A program made the translations under genes and the position numbers. The notes below the pieces were generated by a model, which searched no databases, had not been told where the DNA came from, and saw only the letters and a list, made by a program, of their open reading frames with translations. Shown piece after piece: positions 21,511 to 32,178 of a stretch of 64,000 nt of DNA; position 1 is the first letter of the stretch; each line of letters begins with the position of its first letter. Origin of the DNA: Peronospora farinosa (taxonomy: Eukaryota; Oomycota; Peronosporomycetes; Peronosporales; Peronosporaceae); assembly GCA_947646735.1 (NCBI GenBank), contig CANTFK010000186.1:1-64000 (forward strand), written 5' to 3'.

Positions 21511-22413
21511 ATGGGCTGCTTGAATGCTCTCGCGAAATGTGTGACCTTGCTACTATAAATCAGCATCAGCGTCTTCCTCGCGTTAGGTGGTAGTCTTATA
21601 CTCTATGTAGCAGTATTCTTCCGCCATACAGATTGGGTGAAGGTCATTCAGGCCTATTGGTCTCCTATCAACGGAATTACCACGGCGCTTATCTGTGTAG
21701 CCGGCGTGGTCATGGGTATGGCAGTATTGGAAACAGTGGCTGCGTTGTGTCGCTGGCGAGCGGGACTGTATTACTATTAGATCTTCGTAGTGCTCGTGAT
21801 GCTGCTGTCTATCATCGTGGGCGTCTGCAGCTTCCTGCTCTGGAGCAAATTCTCGGGCTGGAAGAACGACACGTACCCGGCCAGCAGGAGAGAAGCAGAT
21901 GTCAAGGCCGGCTTTGATGAGGTCTATTGCTATGCACAAGGCGTGTCCATTTGCAACAAAGGATTGGTCTCGGATGCGCTGAGTATGTTCGTCATCGCCT
22001 TACATTCAACCGTTTCCTCTCAGTTCGAGAACGTCACGGGTAGCGTCAATGCACTTAGCAACGACTGGTTAAATGACCATGAAGAGCTCATAGATGTGTG
22101 CAACGGATGTGAAAAAGCACGCGAGTTTCAGCACTTTTCGTCTGTGCGCGAGTGGTCGAACGACAAGTGCCCAAGAGTATTGAGCACCTTGTCATGGTGT
22201 GGGGAATTCTTTCTCGATGGGAGTGCAACAAACATAACTAGAGGAACAGCACCTTATACAGAATACCGCAACGTATTTCTCAACCTTGTACGCAACTACG
22301 TCCTGTATCTGGCTATTGGCAGCGTCATTGTCATTGTCGGCTCGGTGGCGGTTGGTATCATGTCGTGTTATCTGCGTCGTCGAGACATGTACGACGTCTA
22401 TGAAGCGTTTTAG
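21511..22413 (+). pseudogene. Dead tetraspanin-like gene (two in-frame stops)
   Basis: The whole reading frame aligns with the neighbouring gene at 22676-23638. An ATG at 21511 is followed by a first helix that contains a TAA stop (codon at 21556) and resumes in the same frame as VFLALGGSLILYV. A TAG stop sits in the third helix after AGLYYY (codon at 21778). After that the frame is clean to 22413, with the CNGCEKA and KCPRV motifs of the large loop. No frameshift is needed, only two nonsense changes, so decay is recent. Readthrough is not suggested by any context I can see. Confidence 0.85.
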
Positions 22414-22675
22414 TGCAGATAGAAGATTCTTAGTATTGCGTGCAGTAAAAACAGACACGTTGATCTATTCCTGCTGCGTCTTTGAGATGCCTCGGACTGG
22501 GTTTCGTAGTGCTGACCACGACAGCAAAACCACAACACCGTCATTTTGATCAGTGAAAATACTGGTTTCGAGGTCACTTGCTCTCCTTTAACAAGACAAC
22601 GGCACGCTGAGACGTTGTAGTATTCGTCACCCATGATTTTTTCTTCTAGTCAGTGATGGATTGCGTGCAAACTCT

Positions 22676-23638
22676 ATGCCTTCACTCCGAGAGCGCACAC
22701 CTGAAAACGTACTAAACAAATACAAAATGGGACTCGGCAAATATGTGAGCTCGCTACTCGTGATTGCGATTAACTGCATCCTAGCGCTAGGAGGATCTCT
22801 GGTGCTTTACGTCGGGATCTACTTACGACATACGGGCTGGATAGAGGTGCTCCAAAACTATTGGTCTCCGATCAATGACATCGTCACAGCGCTTATCGTT
22901 GCTGGCAGTGTCATCATTGGGCTAGCCGTGCTCGGATCTATCGCTGCATTATGTCGTTGGCACTTTGGGTTGTATATTTACGCAGCTCTAGTGCTACTTC
23001 TCTCCATCTCGTTCGTGATAGTAGCGATGGCTACCTTTGTGTTGAGAAATCGTGCTATTGACTGGGAAAGCTCGACATATCCAGCCAACAGTGACGAGGA
23101 ATTGGTGAAAGAAAAATTTGACCAAGTATACTGCTACGCGCAAGCCGCATATATTTGCAACCAGGCTTCAGTCTCGGACGCACTAGAAATGTTCGCTCCG
23201 GCACTGGACTTGTCCATCGCAGCGTTATTTACAAACATGACTGGTGGGGTCAATGCCCTTTGCGATGACTACTTGAACGACTACGAACTGATCTCGGGTG
23301 TGTGCGATGGATGCGACAAAGCACGACAATTCAAGAACTTCTCGTCAGTGATTGACTGGGCGAATGAAAAGTGTCCGAGGACTGCCAAGACATTGGAGTT
23401 CTGCGGCGTCTTCCTTAACATTGGCGACAGCAAGAGCTCGTCCGGAACGGCTCCGTATTCGGAATGCCGAATAGAGTTTTTGAATCTCGTGGAAAAGTAC
23501 GCACTCTGGCTTGGTATCGCTAGCGTGATTATTTGCGCCGGAGCGCTCATGGTGATCACCTTTGTCTGTATGTTGCTGTTTCGCGATCAGCGCCCACTTG
23601 GCACATGGACTCTTCTCAGTACGCCAAAGCAGCATTAA
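22676..23638 (+). CDS. Tetraspanin-like four-helix membrane protein
   Basis: A single-exon protein of 320 residues with four membrane helices (starting near LLVIAINCILALGGSLVLYV, then IVTALIVAGSVIIGLAVLGS, LYIYAALVLLLSISFVIVAM, and a last helix near IASVIICAGALMVITFVC). The large loop has CYAQAAYIC, CDDYLNDY, VCDGCDKA, KCPRT and a late single cysteine, with potential N-glycosylation sites such as NMT and NFS. The classical CCG is absent. The frame is open upstream, but the first ATG is 22676, followed by a short polar tail and a second ATG at 22724 (MGLGKYV). It is a tandem neighbour and close relative of the dead copy. Confidence 0.8.
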   Translation: MPSLRERTPENVLNKYKMGLGKYVSSLLVIAINCILALGGSLVLYVGIYLRHTGWIEVLQNYWSPINDIVTALIVAGSVIIGLAVLGSIAALCRWHFGLYIYAALVLLLSISFVIVAMATFVLRNRAIDWESSTYPANSDEELVKEKFDQVYCYAQAAYICNQASVSDALEMFAPALDLSIAALFTNMTGGVNALCDDYLNDYELISGVCDGCDKARQFKNFSSVIDWANEKCPRTAKTLEFCGVFLNIGDSKSSSGTAPYSECRIEFLNLVEKYALWLGIASVIICAGALMVITFVCMLLFRDQRPLGTWTLLSTPKQH

Positions 23639-24010
23639 TAAGTATGATATTGGAAGCGTCAATTGAAGTTCCATTGACATGGTAGGATTGTTCGTACTTG
23701 CATTCAGCTTGCATTTTACATGATGATCAGGATCATGCTGAAGGAATTGCAAGCAGCTGAACATACTGCACGATGAAGTGCTTTACGTCTTCGAGCTGAA
23801 GCTAAGCTGGAACGATGAGGAGAATAAACTGACAGCATCACCTCGTGACAAGATGAGTGAGGTGAACGGGTCAACCGTGTAGCCTATCAAGGATCATTAA
23901 GTGGATGATGACGGGGCCACAATGACGAGTAGACTGAGCGACCTTTTTATCCTGAAGCCTTATCGTTGTTGGAAAGTTGAGGTCACTTATTGTACAATAG
24001 TGTTAGCATC
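23639..24010. other. Tail-to-tail spacer with a possible gene relic
   Basis: Between two convergent tetraspanin-like genes. One plus frame at about 23770-23960 has coding-like composition (EVLYVFELKLSWNDEENK) interrupted by stops. It faintly recalls the Hsp90 co-chaperone Aha1 fold, but this is a guess. Confidence 0.25.
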
Positions 24011-24973
24011 CTATGCCTTGGAGTATTCGTCGCATGATGTGTGATCCGCTAACGGGGTAAGCGGGTATTCATCCGATTCTGCGTGGTTGCAGCCGATCTG
24101 CTGTCTGCGACTCAGACAGCACACGAAAATGATGAGCAGAAGAGCTCCGAGGCAAACGAGCACACTAGCGATGCCCAGATACAGTGAGTAGTCCTCAATG
24201 AGGTCTAGGAATTTGGCACGACACTGCGAATAAGGTGCCGTACCGACTGTGATGTTCGTACTAATACCAGCAATAAGTTGGCCACAGTACGTCATTGTCT
24301 CATTTGTTCTTGGACATTTGTCGTCCGCCCAATCCAAGACCGTGGAGTAATTCTTGAACTTGGACACCGTGTCACATGCGGTGCAGAGGCTCTCGAGTTG
24401 TCTGTAGTCGTCCAGATAGTCGTCGCACAACGTGTTGACACCGCCTGTAATGTTTTGAAGCAGTGACATAACCGTCGTGTTGATTTCCGGAGCAAACATG
24501 GTCAACGTCTCAGTAACCGACGCTTCGTTGCAAACAAACTCGCCTTGCGCGTAGCAGTAGACATTGTCAAAGTCACTTTTTACCGTCTCCTCCATGCTCT
24601 CTGCTGGGTACGTCTTGTCACTCCAGTCGTCGGCTTTACCCAACAGAATAAAGACGACGATCGCTACGACCACAAAGAAAAGCAAGAGTAGCACCATGAC
24701 AATACCGTACGTGTAGATGACAAACTTCCAGCGACAAAATGCTGCAATGGAGCCTATTACCGCCAGTCCAATGATGACACTACCAATGACAATGAGTGCA
24801 GTCACAGCAATGTCGATGTTGGACCAATAGCCATGAATTACGTCCTCCCAACCAGCATGACGTATATGAATGGCCATATATAGTACAATAGCGCCTCCTA
24901 ACGCTAGCACGCAATTAATGACGATCACGATCAACTCCATTGCGTATTGTTTGACACATGTAGAAAAGTCCAT
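24011..24973 (-). CDS. Tetraspanin-like four-helix membrane protein
   Basis: A single-exon protein of 320 residues, the same length as its convergent paralogue at 22676-23638. Four helices are present, the third unusually long and rich in L and V (MVLLLLFFVVVAIVVFILL). The large loop repeats the family pattern: CYAQGEFVC, CDDYLDDY, LCTACDTV, KCPRT and YSQCR, with several NxT/S glycosylation sequons. The tail (about 25 residues) is acidic and polar. The first ATG in frame is 24973 (MDFSTCVKQY). It lies head-to-head with the CID gene, about 880 bp away. Confidence 0.8.
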   Translation of the reverse strand: MDFSTCVKQYAMELIVIVINCVLALGGAIVLYMAIHIRHAGWEDVIHGYWSNIDIAVTALIVIGSVIIGLAVIGSIAAFCRWKFVIYTYGIVMVLLLLFFVVVAIVVFILLGKADDWSDKTYPAESMEETVKSDFDNVYCYAQGEFVCNEASVTETLTMFAPEINTTVMSLLQNITGGVNTLCDDYLDDYRQLESLCTACDTVSKFKNYSTVLDWADDKCPRTNETMTYCGQLIAGISTNITVGTAPYSQCRAKFLDLIEDYSLYLGIASVLVCLGALLLIIFVCCLSRRQQIGCNHAESDEYPLTPLADHTSCDEYSKA

Positions 24974-25849
24974 ATCACTGTAGAGTGGAATTAAAGACTG
25001 GAGTGTAGAAGTACGTGACAAAAAATCAATATCACTGGATTTTAAACAAGTTCAAGGCTTATCATATATCACGTATCATGTTATCTGGATCATTTATCTT
25101 AGTAAAGACCTGCCTCTAAGTGTAGTTTTTGTATAACGTCATGTTAACACTTGTACTTTTTTAGTTATAGGGAGTGCTAGTTATCCCCCACTTTTTTTTG
25201 CTAATCAGCTTCCTCTTTAAATTTATCAAAATCTGATTTGTCCAAATCTTCAGCATCCCCTTTTCTCTTAGTAAAAGTAGGGCGTCGACAGTAATAAGGC
25301 TTGAGCGAAAAATGGGCAACCAGGTGCCAATGGGACGTGTAGAATGTCCAGAGCGAATGTTTAGGGCGAAAAAAACACAGTTAGGATTGTGTTCATGTTA
25401 TGTGTTTACAAACTCTGAAGTCGATCGTTGTACGGCAATGTCGGATTTGCTAACAGACTCGCATAATACCCGAACTTATCGTCGTCAAGCACCAGGAGTA
25501 GATTTAGAATCAGTAGATTAGAAGGTCCAAAATTTATAATAATCTGACGTTTTGTAAATTTAATAAGATGCTCGGCATTTTGACCAATCAGATTTTATGG
25601 GGAGGCTGGGGTATAATATATGGCCGAGCTGTTACTAGTAATTGACTTTTCTCTAATTGGCGGTATGGGTCACCAGGCTACTGTTATTACTTTGTAGCTA
25701 TTATAACTTCATAAAAACAAAGTAACAATTTTAATGGTTGTCAAAAAACCTGATTTTATGCCAAATGACAGGTATTTACCCTCGTTTTTCCATGAAAGTA
25801 CGAATTCTATCGAATCGGAGTGGAGCACACAAAAACAATTTGAAAACAC
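24974..25849. other. Divergent promoter region
   Basis: This holds promoters for the minus-strand tetraspanin-like gene and the plus-strand CID protein. It is AT-rich, with several GCCAATCAG/CCAATCAG-like elements (for example near 25587) but no recognisable gene. An ATG frame at 25312-25521 has no family features. Confidence 0.5.
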
Positions 25850-27585
25850 ATGTACTCACGTGAAAAGCTCGAGCGGTTGCTACGACAGGCAAAGGTGACG
25901 ACCCAGAGCATCCAAAAGGTATCACAATGGATGCTTACTCATCGTCAAAACTTGGCAGAAATGGTGACGCTTTGGGCTGAATTGATTCGAGAAGGCGAGG
26001 CAGAGCATCAGATTGTGTACCTCTACATAGCTAATGACGCAATGCAAGTGGGTGTACGCAAGTTTGGACGTCATATTGCTGCTGTTTTTGAAGAGAAACT
26101 GGTGGAAATTATACAACAAGTGATGAAGGATGGAGAGGAGAAAGTCAAACGTTGTGCTATTAAGATTGTAGGCATTTGGAAGGAGCGAGGGGTTGTCACG
26201 CCGTCTCTTTTGGCCATGCTGGAGAATGTTTGTGCAGGCAAACCGGCAATGTACGAGGATGTAGCGAGTAGTAGGAACTGTCACTGGAACGAGGGGGTTG
26301 TATTACTTATGCAGGGGTGTGTGTGTGTTAATGATGTAGAGTGGAAGTGCTTGAAGCTGATACAATGACAGAAGAAAAGACTGCTAAATTGTTACAAGAG
26401 ATGACGAGTGATGCGATAGTGGAACGAGTATTAGAAGACATGCCAGAGGTCGTGGAAGCAACGACGACGACGCAATTGGCTGCGCATGTCCAGGATCTCG
26501 TCAATGCTACTATCAGTGCAGATATGCTGAGTGATAGGATGTTTCAGTTGGAGTCAAGTATCAGTGTCTTCCATCATGCGTGTGCGGAACAGGACGAGGA
26601 AGAAGATGGCGAGGTTGTTGTGGTGGGAGAAGAGAAGGAACAGACGTTTCCTTCTGTGGGGGGTATTGCTTGGAGTAAGATGGACCAGCACGCATACGAT
26701 CTGGATGTTGACAGCAGTCGTGGCCATGTCGAGCAATATCGAAAGAATCTCATGGACCAGGCTGCGAAACGCGAAGCACTGATTAAAAACTTGCGTGGTT
26801 TGGAGAATATAAACTTGTTTGCATTCTCGCAAGGGGTGACAACTAAAGAAGAGGCAGATCAGCAGGAACGAGCACTGGAAAGACTGTATGCTGCAGCCTG
26901 TGAAGCGGAGACACTAGAGCTGAAGCAGCTTGAGGAACAACGCGCCGAGTTCCGTGCAAGACAAGCTTCCTTGGCTGCGTCTGCTTCAGATCCCTTGTAT
27001 CCAGGATATCAGGCGCCTCAGGATCCGTATCGATCAGTTGCTCCGACGATATTGACGCGTGGGCTGAGCGACAGTGGAAACAACTTCGTAGGCTATCGCA
27101 GATCCTCTCACCAGGATGACCAGCTCCACCGATCATCTCCTGCGATTCGCCGCCACAGCAGCGCCTCCGCAGCAACGAACCATGACTTCGTGGACGCCCG
27201 GTACAACGACCAACACCGATTCGGCGGAGAGAACGACGGTTATGGCGGGCAAAGTGACCGCAACGGCGGACAGAACAACCGATACAGTATGGATTCGCCC
27301 TCTATGAACAAGCGAGTAAAGCTGCATCACTCGCACAGTGCGGAGCCCCAGAACATGCAGTGGCAGGACGTTTCTCGTCACTCGCCACCTCGGGGTGGAA
27401 TTTCGTCAAATCCGTACGCTGCTGTGGAAAGGGAGCATACGGCATTCTCACCGCGTGGCAATCGTTATTCACCAAGGGACCACTACCAGGCCCCACCGCC
27501 GCAGCCACGCCAGGAACGCCGCACTCGATGGGACTCGATGCCAGAGGACCGCTACAACAACCACTACGACGACCGCCGCTGGTGA
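25850..27585 (+). CDS. CID-domain protein (RPRD1/RTT103-like Pol II CTD-binding)
   Basis: Two exons (25850-26270, 26342-27585) give 554 residues. The first about 130 residues form a CID: REKLERLLRQAKVTTQSIQKVSQWML, then HQIVYLYIANDAMQ (the CTD-contacting helix region) and KVKRCAIKIVGIWKERGVV. After the intron comes an acidic linker and a coiled-coil stretch (KREALIKNLRGLE.., ALERLYAAACEAE) like the CREPT domain of RPRD proteins. The C-terminal 190 residues are disordered and rich in R, N, Y, G and P. CID proteins read the phosphorylated CTD of RNA polymerase II and act in termination and CTD dephosphorylation. The exact donor may be three bases earlier. Confidence 0.82.
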
Positions 27586-27968
27586 CATGGTCATTGCACA
27601 TAGACACATGCACATCGTCTTTCTAACAATATTATTATCATAAGTATTGCCGCCAGCCCGGCAAGCGCTGCGTAGCGCAAAGTGTAGCAAAAACAACAAA
27701 GCTAGAGCTTTACCTTGTACGCTACGCCGCTGCTTTGTCGCTGATAGTGCAATACTTCTTTTGGTATTAGGTTGGATAATGACGACGCTAGTCGTGTGCG
27801 TCCATCGTGTTTGTCATGACGGAATCAAGAGACGAGCAAGCGTCCTAATCAAAGCACATATTGTCGTTCTTGCAGTTTATGCATAAGTACTTGGCAAAGC
27901 TAACCTCTTTCGCAGTGCTAACCATCTCTTCAATAGCGTAGCTTGGCCGATTTCCGATCACAACAGTC

Positions 27969-29416
27969 CTATAGCTCCACGATATCACCCTCCACCTGTA
28001 TCAGCTCTTGCCGGGGCGGCGGAAGAGTTGTACGAAGTGGCATCGACCGTACAAGTTTTGGCAGCTCTTTTTTAAAGCTGCTTGAGCTTGATGAGAGATG
28101 GTCTACTGAATCTGTACCTCTGATGGCCACCTCTTTCTGCGATTCCTCGTAGTTTCTTTTGTCAAGCGACGTCGAAGTCTTCTTGTCCGCTCCTACCTTT
28201 TCTTCGACTACCGGCGGTTTTTCCTGAGCATTAGGCTCTATGACACAGTCTAACGTCTGAAGAGCATCCAGTTTTTCCTCCTTTTCGTCCTCAGACACTT
28301 CGCTCTCCTGAAAGCTTGACGAGAGATCACTCGTGTCACTAATAGTCGAGGAAGGACAAGGAGACTTCACGACACTCTGTCCAGCAGCGATCAGGCGGCC
28401 AACTGGCGCCTCTCGAGCTTCCTCCTGACGACGTGTAACCTCGTTCTCGTCCTGCGCACCGCGCTTGACCCGAAAGAATACCATAAACGAGCTAGAGATG
28501 GAAGACGCTAAGCGATTCACGTGAAAATTCGTCACCTCACCGACCGAAGGCGACGCAAAGTACGTGTGGCAGGTACCACAACGCAGACACGCGGTAGCAG
28601 GCGGCACATAACACACCACAAGACATCCGGGACACTTGACGTGGATATTCACGCCCATATCCCGCGCAATAAAGTTCGTACTATCTTTCAGATCCGTAGT
28701 AATCTTGTTCAGAGTAGAGCGAATAGTGTAGTCACACTGCACGCATGTAAGATTGCCTCCATCGTTTAGAAAACCACATCGTGAACAGAAAATCTGAGCT
28801 GGTGCAGCTGTAGTCACCAGCGAATAAAAAGGAAGACGACACTGTGAACACTCTTTTCCTCCTCGTCGATTTTTCGTCTCACTATACCAATAACAAGAAA
28901 AATGAGCTTCGACACTAACAAAAAAGAGAAGAAAAAAAACTCGAGCATCTCACCAGCCGCCACATTTCCAGCTTCCGTCTGCCTGTACATCATGTGTCGG
29001 AGGTTTCATCTCCGTCCTGTGATTGACATAATACAAGACATAATATTTACAATGAAATGATTAGTAGAACATCAACAATCAGCAAATAAAAACGCTTTTA
29101 CTAACCCACACATTCCGCATGAAGAGACGTCGGCGGCATTTAAGAACGTGCTGCAGTAACCAAAACACATCCAAAAGTCAACTATTACAATACAATACTA
29201 CATGTAACATTTCATCAGCTCCTTCTACCACATGATACAAGCAATTTGCATGTTTTTCCCTCCTGCCATCGTCTTGTGCTCGAGTGCTCTACAAACAAAA
29301 ATTGCATCGAAAAATTACATTAGAAAGTGAGAATGTCATGAGTAGAAAAAGACTTAGTAACAAGACAATTGAGACGTATACAAAACTACGTACATTTCAA
29401 GCTGACTGTTCTCCAT
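27969..29416 (-). CDS. Multi-zinc-finger protein (RanBP2/NZF-like fingers plus CxxC module)
   Basis: Five exons, four of them tiny: 29416-29394, 29288-29229, 29150-29106, 29016-28954 and 28881-27969. Every junction is phase 2 with GT..AG, giving 367 residues. Joining them produces a series of four-cysteine fingers: CIMCTFLNAADVSSCGMC, WKCGGCETKNRRGGKECSQC and FCSRCGFLNDGGNLTCVQC, all C-x2-C-x10/11-C-x2-C with N-rich middles like RanBP2/NZF fingers. A fourth module follows, VKCPGCLVVCYVPP..RCGTC, like LSD1-type fingers. The other half is acidic, serine-rich and disordered. Such fingers bind RNA or ubiquitin; which applies here is unknown. The first exon has only eight codons, so the start is the weakest point. 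Confidence 0.72.
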
Positions 29417-32178
29417 GACGGCGGTTTATAGCGTTTTAGTTCGCTCGTCTCTTTTTTTCTTCTTCTTCTTCTTCTTCGTTTTGTGTCTGCGTAAATTGGC
29501 GGAGACTGTCGGTATTGTTTCCTCGTTTTAGTGACTACTGCTTCAACAATTCTTTAGCGCCGCTTTTTTGCACTTGTTGAACTGGTGATACTAAAGAGTA
29601 TAATAAATGAGCATTTAAAATGGGAACATTTACTATTTTATAGGCAATAGGCTCAAAACGAAAAGCTTATTTTCTTTCTAAAACTTTAAATATTGCAGTG
29701 GTATGGCAAATTTTCCTCCGGAAGAATGATGGCACACTATTATCAATAACAGCAGCAGCTGCTACTAAGCATGAGCATTGAACAACTTGTAACTTGTAGA
29801 GCTCCAGACATTAATAAATAGAAAGAATGCATCGAGCACGAACACTAGAGTTATCATTGTCGTGCAATTGCTATAATTAACCTCAATGGAATCGCTACAT
29901 TCAGATTCCAAGTGACCAACCACAATGTTGAACTAATTTCTGTCATTTGGATCGTTAAGAAATGCGTTTTTGTCTAAATTTAAGAGTAAAGGGTCGCTTT
30001 GTATGCGAGTACATTTTGCGATAGAATGCATTATATAAAAACGAGCCTTGTTGTTCATTTAACAGCTGCTCACAAGGAAAAGTAAGAAAAAAATTCACGC
30101 AGAAAACGGAATTGTCTGACGACCGTTGACGGTCTTGTCGACTCCTTGAGCTTAAATTTAGAAAAGTATAATCTAAATTTGTAAGGACGGAATCCTCGTA
30201 TACTTTGCGACGCACTTTTTTACAAATTCTACATTGTTTTTTCGATGATGTTTTGAATTGGTCTAAAGACATTTATTAATTTCTTAGTAGCCAATCAAAA
30301 TGTAGAAACATTTTCGAATGTGGCTGAGCTCACTGTCGCATCCCTTACATTGCTACCATTGACGAATTTTCGATGCCCGAAATGGCAAATCCTGGCTGGA
30401 AGACGCATGGCTACCATTGCGTTTTGCAAGTGGATCAGCTGATCTTCAACCTTTGACGAAAATCAATGTACTTGAATGTAGCATCGTCATACTCGCATTA
30501 TACTCACTAAATGCTTGAAGCGTGACATGACACAGCAGCCAGTCTTGTCTGATATGTCAGTTTCCTTGTAACTAGACTTTTGCTTGCTGCGTTCGAGGCA
30601 GTGGTTCCTCTTCTTGCCTCTAGTGGCTCACTTTGCTGACGGCAGAAGAAGCACTACCTGTTTCGGTCCACCCTCTGTCAGCTACAGGGCGACCGACGAT
30701 GTCGTACCCAACAGCATCGACCTTCAATATGCATCTAGTTTTCAATATTGGAGGCAGCATCAAAAATTCGAGCATTGAATTGCGGCCATCTTTGTATCGT
30801 AAGCGTAGGTAGACAGGATTGTGCATGCAATAGATTGCAATGCAAACACAACGATCGCTTTTATTTTTGCTACGCGACGTGTCGAACACCGAAACGATGG
30901 TCTTTGCAAGCTGTACCATGCACGTTGCAAGTTGTACGAACACTCGCTTCGATGACACCATGATGCGCTGAGTCAACGGATACTACTGAGCACCTAAAAT
31001 TTTGCTGACTCAACACCTTTCGGCTGGCTTGATGATCTCCGCTCGCGGCAAGCGTAACTATCGAAACACGTGAAATTTTCTCGACGTTTGGTGCTCTCTT
31101 GTGGAAGAAAGAGATCCGTGGAAACCTATTAGCTAATTACATTTGCATCTCGCATTCACTGATAATGGTCACCAATGTGTATGCAATAATTCACAACAAC
31201 AGTAAATGGTACCCAGCATTACCCATCAAGATGCTGCTGAGTATTACACTATCGCTGATTCGGCGCCACCAAGCAGACAAGCCAACGGAGCGCACCACTT
31301 GGATGGCAAACGGACGTCGATAGCGATATAATCTATCAGGTCAGAAACAGAGTTCTATGGAAATGAAGTCATTCCGGCAGACGAGCACTTGGCTGCACTT
31401 TGAGTGCGGTACGATAGTAGCACCGAAAGTTGAATCAACGCACGTATAAACACAAGATTACGAGCGCTATAGTCATAAGCGACAAAGCCATGGACCATCG
31501 GAAACGTTGAAATCGTGAGCAACCAAACTAATTGACATCGCGCGCACTGAACGTTTTCTCACGCCCGTCCCTTCCGACAGATGGCGCCTGCAGATCTTAT
31601 TCTCTACCGTTCGAATCGTGATATCTACATAATATATTTGATAGCAGTGTATACGATATGAAAGGATCGTTGCAATAGTAAAATAAATTCTACTATCATG
31701 CTATACATAAGGGTATCAGATACTACAGTACACTGTCTGTAAAAAAATGATACATCTTGTGTACTGCGACACTCCGGCCAAGTGCGATGTGTCCTCGCGT
31801 TGGTTGGTGTGGGCAGCAGCGGGGCAGTGGGCGCAGCTAAAATGGCTTGTTTTTGTCTGATATCCCAATGCCCAGAAGGTAGGCACGCCACGCCAGTAAT
31901 AGTAGCAGTAGCAATCCGCTATTTTCCGATCCCTCCCGCCTGCGCGGCCATCTGAGACGTTCCGGCAGACAGCCCACGCGCACAGACAAACAGAGCCGAT
32001 CCTCGCCAAGTATTTTAGTCCCACCCACGGCTGGAGCCAAAGTGGCCGCTACGTCAGCCAAGAAACCAGCGAGCGAGTGAGTGAGGCAGCTTAATAGCAG
32101 CAACATCCAAGGGGATTCGAGCTCCTCTCCCCTCTCTGTTCGCTAACGTCGAACGCTTTTGCGACGTAGCGACAGCAG
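29417..32178. other. AT-rich intergenic region
   Basis: A 2.8-kb stretch without a convincing gene apart from the doubtful ORF listed at 29955-30272. It has a (TTC)n tract at about 29457-29476. A frame at 30584-30778 looks like a secretory leader but begins with TTG and lacks an ATG. The last few hundred bases are probably promoter and leader of the RING/WRKY19-like gene. Confidence 0.5.
29955..30272 (-). CDS. Hypothetical basic ORF
   Basis: An ATG-started frame of 105 residues, rich in K, R and F, with one CRICKKVRRKVY motif. I recognise no family. The single CxxC next to basic residues could be the remnant of a transposase or ribosomal-type protein. AT-rich surroundings and lack of further evidence make it doubtful. 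Confidence 0.2.
   Translation of the reverse strand: MSLDQFKTSSKKQCRICKKVRRKVYEDSVLTNLDYTFLNLSSRSRQDRQRSSDNSVFCVNFFLTFPCEQLLNEQQGSFLYNAFYRKMYSHTKRPFTLKFRQKRIS

Noticed and set aside
23770..23960. Possible Aha1 relic on the plus strand
   Set aside because: One short similarity (VLYVFELKLSWN) with several stops; too weak to call.
30584..30778. Secretory-leader-like frame
   Set aside because: It begins with TTG, has no ATG at the leader, and ends quickly.
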